From assembly GCA_964019135.1 (NCBI GenBank), contig OZ025264.1:3690827-3754826 (forward strand): a stretch of DNA of 64,000 bases, given 5' to 3'. Positions 37,501 through 49,500 of this stretch are shown here, in pieces; the first letter of the stretch is position 1, and the number at the start of each line of letters is the position of its first letter. Source of the stretch: Arenicola marina. Lineage: Eukaryota; Annelida; Polychaeta; Arenicolidae. Made by a program: the position numbers and the translations under genes. The notes below the pieces were generated by a model. It did no database searches. It was not told the DNA's origin and saw nothing but the letters and a program-made list of their open reading frames with translations.

Positions 37501-40500
37501 CTCCCGATCACTGTGCTGTATAACTGTACTTACTGTGTCCTATGTCCCCGCCAACGTGTCCGAGAGATGCCGCGGGTGTCTGGTCAGTACGCTGTCTCCT
37601 TACTCCCGATCACTGTGCTGTATAACTGTACTTACTGTGTCCTATGTCCCCGCCAACGTGTCCGAGGGATGCCGTGGGTGTCTGGTCAGTACTCTGTCTC
37701 CTTACTCCCGATCACTGCTGTATAACTGTACTTACTGTGTCCTATGTCCCCGCCAACGTGTCCGAGAGATGCCGCGGGTGTCTGGTCAGTACGCTGTCTC
37801 CTTACTCCCGATCACTGCTGTATAACTGTACTTACTGTGTCCTATGTCCCCGCCAACGTGTCCGAGAGATGCCGCGGGTGTCTGGTCAGTACGCTGTCTC
37901 CTTACTCCCGATCACTGTGCTGTATAACTGTACTTACTGTGTCCTATGTCCCCGCCAACGTGTCCGAGAGATGCCGTGGGTGTCTGGTCAGTACGCTGTC
38001 TCCTTACTCCCGATCACTGTGCTGTATAACTGTACTTACTGTGTCCTATGTCCCCGCCAACGTGTCCGTGAGATGCCGCGGGTGTCTGGTCAGTACTCTG
38101 TCTCCTTACTCCCGATCACTGTGCTGTATAACTGTACTTACTGTGTCCTATGTCCCCGCCAACGTGTCCGAGAGATGCCGCGGGTGTCTGGTCAGTACGC
38201 TGTCTCCTTACTCCCGATCACTGTGCTGTATAACTGTACTTACTGTGGCCTATGTCCCCGCCAACGTGTCCGAGGGATGCCGTGGGTGTCTGGTCAGTAC
38301 GCTGTCTCCTTACTCCCGATCAGTGTGCTGTATAACTGTACTTACTGTGACCTATGTCCCCGCCAACGTGTCCGAGGGATGCCGCGGGTGTCTGGTCAGT
38401 ACTCTGTCTCCTTACTCCCGATCACTGTGCTGTATAACTGTACTTACTGTGGCCTATGTCCCCGCCAACGTGTCCGTGAGATGCCGCGGGTGTCTGGTCA
38501 GTACTCTGTCTCCTTACTCCCGATCACTGTGCTGTATAACTGTACTTACTGTGTCCTATGTCCCCGCCAACGTGTCCGAGAGATGCCGCGGGTGTCTGGT
38601 CAGTACGCTGTCTCCTTACTCCCGATCACTGTGCTGTATAACTGTACTTACTGTGTCCTATGTCCCCGCCAACGTGTCCGAGGGATGCCGTGGGTGTCTG
38701 GTCAGTACTCTATCTTGACATTCATAATTGTTCATTTTCGCCGCTATAAGTTGTTCATTAAAGGCGAAGACACTTCAGTATTATTACGTACTATGCCTGA
38801 CAGTCCGTTTGTCAGCGCGTATTGATGAGTTATATTGGCATCAATTACAGGGCGGATCGCCGGGGGAAGGTCCCCCCACCCTTTCTTTCTTGAGGAAGAA
38901 ATACCGTTTTTCAATGCAAAATTTGGGCCATCTGATTAGCATGGACCTACCCCCCCCCCCCCCTCACCTCCCGGTCTTCAAATTGGTGGATCGCCCGATC
39001 GCAATTTTGTTCAGCGCCCCCCTTTCCCCTGTGGCAGGTTTGGAGCTCCCACCCGTTTTCAAATTTCTGGATCTGCCCCTGCATTAGGTAGTCATCGGCG
39101 GCCTCCAGGCCTTCATCGACCAGAACCTGACGTATGAGGATGTGGAGCCCCTGGCCGTCAACATCTGCTACCCGGTGGCGCTGGCCGAGGGATGGAGGCC
39201 GAACATCGTGTGCGAGTCGGTCATCAGCAACTTCGGACCCCACGTCGGTGTTTAATGAATAACATTGTGTGTTAGCATGTTACGGATATGTCACTCATTT
39301 TCATACAATACGATAGACTCACACAACTGATTAATACCCATATATATATCTCACTCATTCTCCTACAATACGATAGACTCACACAGCTGATCAATACCCA
39401 TATATATATCTCACTCATTCTCCTACAATACGATAGACTCACACAGCTGATCAATACCCATATATATATCTCACTCATTCTCCTACAATACGATAGACTC
39501 ACACAGCTGATCAATACCCATATATATATCTCACTCATTCTGCTACAATACGATAGACTCACACAACTGATCATTACCCATATATATATCTCACTCATTC
39601 TCATACAATACGATAGACTCACACAACTGATCATTACCCATATATATATCTCACTCATTCTGCTACAATACGATAGACTCACACAACTGATCATTACCCA
39701 TATATATATCTCACTCATTCTCCTACAATACGATAGACTCACACAACTGATCATTACCCATATATATATCTCACTCATTCTCATACAATACGATAGACTC
39801 ACACAACTGATCATTACCCATATATATATCTCACTCATTCTCATACAATACGATAGACTCACACAACTGATCGTTACCCATATATATATCTCACTCATTC
39901 TCCTACAATACGATAGACTCACACAACTGATCATTACCCATATATATATCTCACTCATTCTGCTACAATACGATAGACTCACACAACTGATCATTACCCA
40001 TATATATATCTCACTCATTCTCCTACAACACGATAGACTCACACAACTGATCATTACCCATATATATATTTCGCTCATTCTCCTACAATACGATAGACTC
40101 ACACAACTGATCAATACCCATATATATATCTCACTCATTCTCCTACAATACGATAGACTCACACAACTGATCATTACCCATATAAATATCTCACTCATTC
40201 TCCTACAATACGATAGACTCACACAACTGATCATTACCCATATATATATCTCATTCATTCTGCTACAATACGATAGACTCACACAACTGATCATTACCCA
40301 TATATATATCTCACTCATTCTCCTACAATACGATAGACCCACACAACTGATCATTACCCATATATATATCTCACTCATTCTCCTACAATACGATAGACTC
40401 ACACAACTGATCATTACCCATATATATATCTCACTCATTCTCCTACAATACGATAGACTCACACAACTGATCAATACCCATATATATATCTCACTCATTC

Positions 40501-43500
40501 TCATACAATACGATAAGGTCACACAACTTAATTATCAATATCTTATCTGACACATTATCTTACAATAAAATAACCCTAAACAACTTAATACAATCCAACT
40601 TGATCCAACGAAATGCAATGTTCGTATGATTCGGTTCATTTATTATAGTCACACATACAAGCCTTCTCATGGAAATAAACGAACAAATAAACACTGTATT
40701 CAACCCTTAGGGTTTACAAGTGATTTGAAGGCAACGTGTAAATCGTGGCAACGTATGAAAACAGGCAACCGTTACTACCTAATGGGCTCAGTTAAACCTC
40801 CCTAAATAAATAATCTTTTCGTTTTTATCAGAGCGACAGATACAAACTAAAAACCAGTATTCCATTCCCGATTCAGTATGATCCGGAACTTTTTCCTTTA
40901 TATTCATCACTTCAAAACCTTTATCAGGGTTTGGCTTCAAAATTATCCTTAACTTTCTTGCAAGTCCTACGCGTGGGATGTTGTAAATGTTTAGCGCCCA
41001 TTGCGATATCATTAAACACTATTTATTATGGTAAATGTTTTGCGCCTCAAAAAGAACTGCTATTTATTTCATGTATAGACACCAATTATCTATTGGAATG
41101 CCATGGCACCCTAAGTACACCCGCTCCGTAAAGCTCTTATCATCCATGCCTGCTAATCTGTTCAAGAAACTCAACATATAAATGGACCGTCTGGACTTGA
41201 GAGATAACCATCCCATTTGTCCTTGCACTGCATCAGTCAGAGCACACCGAGACAATAACTCATAACTATATGCAGCATTTGATCTAGCTTGCGATATTTA
41301 CCTAACCCCCAAATCTATGAATATCTATGAAAATCCAGATCAAGGCAGTGCCTGTACTGAAATGTCCTTACAGAGAGCACGTTTATGGGTTGTATCCAAC
41401 TAGGCTGGTCTGATTTATAAATTAAACAGCTGTACTACGTGCTGGGGGCCACTACGTTAGACGCCCAGGGAGTCTGTTGGAAGTGGAACCGCTGCGACTC
41501 GGAGGAGGTGGATCCCCCTGTCGGTGAACTCAGAACCTTCTCCCAGCCCAAAGTCAGCGCATGGAAGGCCCCCACGCGGCAATACGACAGAGCTATACCG
41601 CTAGATGACGCTATAAAAGTGGTACATCTGACTGATATACACGTTGACAAGGATTACTTCACGGCAAGTACCTGCATATCCTCCGATTAAAGCTTACAAA
41701 AAAAAATTAATTTTAGGAAAGCTGTTGATATATATATGTCATTCCTGATTTGTTTATGGCCATGGATTGACAGAGTGACGTGAGCAGATTTTGACACAGT
41801 CGCATGAACAACGATTGGCACGGTGGCGTGACCATTGAGTGATGCGGTGACCCGACGATTCACACAGTACATTACCATAGATGGACTGGACGATATCATC
41901 ATAGATTGGCACAATGAACTGGTCATAGATTGGCACAATGAACTGGTCATAGATTGGCACAATGAACTGGTCATAGATTGGCACAATGAACTGGTCATAG
42001 ATTGGCACAATGAACTGTTCATAGATTCGCACAATGAACTCGTCATAGATTGGCACACTGAACTGGTCATAGATTGGCACAATGAGCCGGTCACAATGTC
42101 GGGACAGTATATTGAATGGGCGACATGACCATAGATTGGCCTATTGCCGTCACCGTAAATGGCCCGGTCACAGATTGACTCGGTGACACCCCCTTTCCTT
42201 CAAAATATGTCAGGGCCACTCCGATTGCTTAGTGGGTTAGAGCGCTCGCATTTAGCGCTGTGGCCATCTGAGAGCCTAACGGCACGTGGATCGATGGTTT
42301 GAGCCCCGCTGTGGCCATGTCTGTGTAGTCGCAAGATAAAGATCCCATGTCCTTCTTCGCAAAGAGTAGGGGGTTACCCCCCGGGGACATGGCTCCACTC
42401 TTCCCTTCCCTCTCTTATTGACGTGATATGAACATTCGTTGTGTATGGTCCAACATATCTATTCCTATTCCTATTGACAGGGAGCTGCCACGGACTGCCA
42501 CCTACCGGTGTGTTGCCACGAAGAATGGAACGGCACTGTAAGTCATAAACTAACACGTATATAAAGCTATTGCATGCTTGTTCGTAAGTGATTTGATTGT
42601 GGCTTAACGCCACCTTAAGCCTGTGCAAGGCTATGTGGTACTTTGTATATATAAAGCGACGAGCTAAAACGAACCAGTGGCTCTATATATATAACGTGTA
42701 CACGGTCACGATGATTTACCAGTGTCTATATAATGATCTTACTGTCGTTATACCATGTTGAAATAGTGATCATATTTAGACCACTGTTCGGCGCCACATA
42801 TTCAAACTATGCATGAGTCCCGGCCAACCCCAATATTCATCCGTTGCAGGGTATAGCCGGAGAGTGGGGTGACTATAAATGTAACGTCCCCCCACGAACC
42901 GTGGAGCTCTACCTGCAATTTATGAACGCCATGGCGCCTGATTATATTATGTACACGGGTAAGTAAGATATAACACTGGCTGGAACACGGTGCATAGTTA
43001 AGGTATAAGACTCGTTAACACTACATACACAGGTACAGGGAGCATAACGCCGATTACATTATGTAGACAGGTAAGGTAGAACACTGGCTGCAGAATGTGA
43101 ATAGAATGCAACTTTTAATTTATGACACAAATAGTCCGATGGAATAAATCATAATTTTTGTCAATTGAGCATTGTTCACAAAAGATTAAATTAAGCCATG
43201 GTAATTTTGTTGGCCAATGATGTTAGTAATTTTTGTTTAAGCGAAATTTTCAAGCTGTATATTAAATAAAAGTAGAGCCAAACAAATGGTCTTCAGCCAT
43301 GCAGCTTCAACTTTGAATAATTCAACTCAATACACTCCATCCACGACCAATCCTGTATGCTGTATTGTATTGTTGTTTTCCAAGTGGAAATAAATTATTC
43401 TCTCTCTCCTCTTATCGCTACCATTACTATGCCCCCACCCCCCCTACACACACACACATGTCCACCCGACCAATCACATGCTAATAAGAAGCCCATTCAA

Positions 43501-46500
43501 TCGCTCAATCTCAGTATTTTCTGAATTTATATCGTTTCCAGGCGACACCCCCCCTCACTTGACTTGGATGGAGACACAACAAGGTCAGCTGAACGCCACG
43601 ATCTACGTGGCTGACGCCATCGGACGCAACATGCCAGGTGTCCCCGCCTTCCCCACGATGGGCAACCACGGTATGTGTACGAAACTAATTACATACGAAC
43701 CTAAAAGTGGATGCGATGCAGTTTGTGCGAAAATGACCTTGCAGTTTTACCAAAACCAAAGGACATCGAATGTTTGGTTCTGTTATGGTCTGTTCCTGAT
43801 ATGATATGTAATGCCTACATTATCGGCCAAAGTTGTTTCATCAGATCGTATTGTGTTATGTATCACGCACACGCATTGAGCCTGATCAGAGCTGTACACA
43901 TATCTTGGCTCCAGATGCCCGTTGTGTAGACCTCGACAAGGACACCGAACCATTGAACATATCTAAGAGGAAAATAGCTTTGTATAATTTATCCGTATCA
44001 ATGAATATGCAAATAAACTGAATTTCAGAGACCTATCCGACCAACCTGTATTACTTACCCAGGCCTGATATACAGGTAAGTTGGCTCGTTGTATGTCTCC
44101 ATGGGATTCACAGCCTAATATCTGGGTGAGTCCTCCCCGGTACATCTCTATGAGATGCTCACCTGAAAACTATGCCAGGTACGTTTATCTTCTCACTATT
44201 CTACTTTCTCGTCTGGAGTCTCGCACTTAAACCAATCCCATTTGAATGTATATCACCAGTCTGCCATAGACCCTTCACTTGCATGATAATGCACAAAGCA
44301 AAAAGCACATGCACATGTGAACTGCCACACTGTCAACTTCTCGTTGGTCTACAAAAGAAATATTCCAAATATTTCGGATATGAGAATAACCGCTTGTAAT
44401 GTTAAGATTAGTGATACGATATTACCATGCAAAAAAAAATCTCAAGAAATGGGGAAAATGTGCAACCAACCTTTCTAATAGATGTGGCTCCATTGAAGAT
44501 ATTTGTCATATGATTTATAACTGTTATTTTACCAAGGAAATTTGGAAGCAAATATCGATTATTCTTAATATGATATATATGCATGACAGAAATAATTGAT
44601 GGTGTTGAAAGCGCCGCTGTGAATTGTGCCATAACCGTAACAGAATTTATCCCATATAAAGACATTGCATGCCCGAGACTGTGCTAACCGTCGAGACGTA
44701 ACTTCCTTGTTATTTTCGCGGAACGAACTAATAACCAATGCCACTCTCACAATTTTTTTAAAAGTGGAACTATATTAGTGACACACTACGCCGTAGATAC
44801 TCAGTTATTTCTTAGGTACGATTTGACTATATCTCTCTTTAGACAACAGTCGCTTAATGAGCGCATTCCTGTGTATCTTTAAATTAATGTGTTTACGAAT
44901 GTATCCCACGATTTGTGAAATACAACAAAAAAATCACGAAACAAACGCATATATTCGGCGCCCAATTATAGAGTAATAGAAAAGTCCTGTGATTACAGAA
45001 ACAGACATGTTGGAATGTAAATTAATTATTGAGAAGCCTCATAAATATTATTGCATTATTTTTAAAAACAAAGTAATCTATAATTTGAAATCGATTACTG
45101 CCGCTGCCGGATTCACGGTTTGAAGTCTTCGTAAAATCATCGAAATTTTATTTCTTTTTTATTTAAACTGGATCAGCTTATGGCAGTCGATGAATAATTA
45201 ACAATACTGGTATTAACATGACACAACCATATATATATATATGAAGTGCTGTTTAACTTGTACCACGATACGTGTCTTGTTATCATTCTAACATATCGTA
45301 TTGCAGCAATTAAACAGAGTTTACTTCGACGTCTTCCAACCTATTGCGGGCTTCGGACCGGAGCAGGAATCCACTATACTGGATGGAGGTTACTTCAGCC
45401 AAAGGCTCCAGCCTGGACTGGTGGTCCTCTCCTATAACAGCAATTACGGGTAGATATTATGCTGACTAAATTATCACGAGAATAACGCTCTATATTAACC
45501 CCATATACACGTATCATAATACATGCTGTTAATAACAAAATTAGTAAAAATTCAGACCGCATTTCATTATGGGCGTGTTCGATTCACCCGAAACCGACTG
45601 GAAACCGAAGCATAAATATGACGTCTGTTGCATTTTCTACCCGCGATTGGACTTTCCGTAAATGAATTGGTATCATTTATGATTAACTACGGTGTATGTG
45701 TTCATTGAACTGACAGTTCCGCGGAACCGAAACCGTCAAACCAGCTCTCTCGACAGTTTCACGGTTTGAAGCAAACCGGTTTCGGTTCTTCTCCTGTCGA
45801 ACAGTTAGTTCGACAAACCGGTTTTGGTTTCATGTAAATTGACCACGCCCTAAGTTTGAATCACGTATAGTTTTTTTTAAACATCAATATATAGCCTACG
45901 CCTAACGCTAACTTCAATATGTATGTCATTATAGGTCCACAGAGAATTGGTATAATTTGCTGAGTGAGGACGGACCGGACTACGCCAGGATGAGACAGCA
46001 CATGGAGGACACTCTGAGTACGGCCAGGGACAGCGGGGACAAGGTACAGGGGTGGACAGATATAGGGAAGGTAGGGGTACAACTTGGTGAGTGAGGACGG
46101 ACCGGACTACGCCAGGATGGGACAACACATGAAGGACACTCTGTCTGGGGTGGGCACATAATCTTACGGTCGGGTGGTTAGAAAGATGACTGTTGGTAGC
46201 AGTGCGAGGTGCGGAAGTGGCAGGGACACCTTGGGAAAGACATGGTACAGGATGGGACCGAAGGGGCGGCAGAACTATGTGCAAAGGGGGTATAGCGTGT
46301 TAACTCACAGATCGATAGAGGGTACAATGATTACTTACACGTACCATTCGCTGAGACTGAAGTGAACGAAAAGCGGCTTGTCGAGCTTTTCCCGCCAAAT
46401 CTAAGCCCAGGCGACATATATATCACAATTTACAGAAAACTTGATTGTTTCATTCTATAAACGCAGAAACCTAATAAACATCGCCGTTTCGGCTGTGATA

Positions 46501-49500
46501 TGGCAATCGTGTATATCCCGGGACACTGCGGAGCTCTGTCGCAGCACAACCGAAGCATCGCGAAGAGCAAAAACTGATGACGTTTGTTAGGGCCCAAAAC
46601 GTCATAGTGACGAAAACGTCAGATCACATGGTCTGAGCCATCTAGGAGCAAATGTACAGTTTCACACTGTGCCTCGATCGCAGTGTCTGTTGACGGGGGC
46701 TATGAATATATGAGGCAGTAACTCTTCAGTTTCAGGTATATTTAAGGGCTTTCATAAATGGTGGAATATCGGTATCGCCCCCCCCCCCTCCCTCCGGGTC
46801 CATCCCTTGGAACCTTCTATTCCAAGAAACCTTAGATTTCCTTATTTTCCTGTGCCTTAATTCGCAAATTTCGGCCTGCAAGAGGTCTCTAATTGTCAAT
46901 CAATCAATCCTTTAGCCCCGAGTGGCCCCGCCCTGTCTCCTTCAAAAACGCCACGCAGGGTTGTGTGAGCGATAACCGGGATGGTTGAAATTAAACTTTA
47001 AACTGTATATTTTATTCTACCAAGGTATGACGTTTTGGTCACTATGACGTTTTGGGTTCTAACAGACGTTTACCACTAAGTTGAAAACCTGTGGTTAATT
47101 GATATCACGGGCAAGGCTAAGAGACTCCATTTGGCAGTCTAGCATGCATGGAAGTAGGTCCACTAGTTAAAGAACGATCTGGAGTGCATTCGCCAAAATA
47201 AAGCTTCCAGTGGTTTATTTGGGGAATGCACGACAGCGAGTTCTTTAACCGTACTTATAAAATTGTTATAACAAGGCATTAAATTTGCGCATGTTTCGAA
47301 ACGGGAAATTGACTATTGTGTCAACTGCACTGCCCGAGTGACACGTGAGCGAGCATTATGGAAACAACGGTTCGTCATTGTGAAGCCCCAGGGGGAAGGG
47401 TAGGGTTGGGAGGACGTGGAGGAAGTAGACGTTTTGGAAGTCTTGTTTTCTAAATCACCGCACAAGGATCAAGTCATTACGTCTAACTTTCCTAAAAACA
47501 TCGCCCCCTGAATAGCGATATCGTGGATAAATAAATAGATCATCCATAAATGTCTTTTGTAATATTTATCCTGCACCATTAAACACATATGTGGCATCTG
47601 CTATATCAATGACATGACATGACAATGTCAAACAGTTCCCCCCTGAAATGTATGCAATCGATAGCTTTCTGATCTAACCCCAGCCCCCTTGGAGCTTAAC
47701 AGTGACTTATGCAGTCCATTGTTTGTCTTGAAATTGTTCTGACAACATCAGCCAGCTCGCCTCCGCTCAGTTCAGCTCGACTCGGCTGATTACACCGTGA
47801 CACTTAGCGGAGTCAGTATTAACAACAACTGTTCATTATCAAGATAATGCACAGTTGTTCCGTTCATTATTAAAATAAAGCACTGTTTTGTCGTTCTTTA
47901 TTTAAATAACGCACACTTACGTTAATAAAACACGGCTACGTCTGTTTTCCGATGCATTCTTCTAGATAATGAACACTTGACAAAGGCGAGACATCACAAC
48001 ACAATTTATGATTCACGGACTGATTCTTATTTGTATTTTGGCCTCTTTAGTTTTGGCGGGAAAGAGCTCGATAAGTAACTTTAAGGGATGTGCATCTACA
48101 GACCTTCATATCGACCTGTGAAATTGCATGTCGCGCCAGTGTCACTACCACGAGGCACACGGGTGCCACCCCCACCCCCCACCCTCAACCTGTGGTTGCC
48201 TTGCAGGTGATCCTTCTGGGGCACCACCCCTCTGGTAGCGGAGGACGCTTCAAGAGCTACAACGCCTTCATCAACGACATCCTGGGCAGATATGGTGACG
48301 TCATCATTCTTCACCTCCAAGGTCACGGTCACACGGATGCCTGGGAAATTGTAATTTTCATATTCATAGTTTCTATTTTTATATGAAAACCTGCACTGAA
48401 CGTTCTGAACATTGCATCATTCTATCATAGAATTGTATTTGTCCATACTTAATTACTTGTATTATATACGGAATTGCATGCGGGGGGTTTGACATTTGTT
48501 TCCTGCATCCTACATTTCTATAGCGTAAAACGTTATGCGTTTTTGTCTAACCATCTGAATCACGAAGCATTTTAACTTTGCCCAAAGACTTCCAATGCTG
48601 AGACTGGAGAGGCCTACAACGTACAAATCTCCAGTCCCTCAGTTACCTCTACCAGCAATATCAACCCGTCGGGTAGGATATTTTATTTACATCCGGATAC
48701 ATTTGAACCCTTGGACATGGACACGTTTTATCTGGACCTGCAGAACGCTACGGGTAAGATCCTTTCTGTTCACTACAGACTATTGAATATAATTTCGTAC
48801 GCCAACGTATTTTGGTATTTGTCAGCGGTAAGCTCCAGTCATTGTTTGCTCCTTGTTATGATCCCCGGAGTAAAATAATGTCCATCTTGTCTGTGTGTAG
48901 TTTATTGCTTAGTCTTCCTTTTTAAAGTACAGTGTTTTCCTCGTTATGGGGCAATATATCAGACGCTGTTCCGGTGTTCCATGCGCCAATGCCCTCTCAT
49001 GCGGAGACCCCCCCCCCCCCACCCCTCTGGATCTATCATAATGGCACCGTATGAACACATGGAGCGGAGAGGGTCTCAATATCATGTATTTTATATACCG
49101 GGGGCATCTCCGCTGGGGGTGGGGGGTGGGGGTCCGCCTGTGACACCCGTACCAGACACCAGGCTACCGGCTGAGATAGACGTCAATGTCTGCACATGGG
49201 GTGCCAAGCCTCCGATGCCTCTTCCAATGAGAAGGGGGGCAATGATTAGTCGCGAGGTTTGGCTGCACATGACATTAAAGCTGTTTGTTTAGCTTTCCTC
49301 GCCAAATCTAAGCCCAGGCGACATATAGCCTATCACAATTTGCAGAAAACTCGATTGTTTCATTCTATAAATTCAGAAACCTAATAAACATCGACGTTTC
49401 GGCTGTAATATGGCAAATGTGTCCATCCCGGGACATCGCGAAACAAAGCATCGCGAAGCGCAAACACTGATGACGTTTACCACTAAGGTGAAAATCTGTG

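Noticed and set aside
28470-38825. Resemblance of the 34-residue, 102-bp repeats to TAL-effector repeats
   Set aside because: Only the period matches; the residues share nothing with TAL repeats, and the unit is plainly exon 1 end plus intron.
39244-39250. Alternative exon 2 donor at gtgttt (39248)
   Set aside because: It would end the exon in phase 1 while exon 3 begins in phase 0; the gtcggt donor at 39244 keeps phase and matches gtcagt in copy 2.
39272-40550. Frames of 416-420 codons on both strands
   Set aside because: Products of the exact 60-bp period; intronic array.
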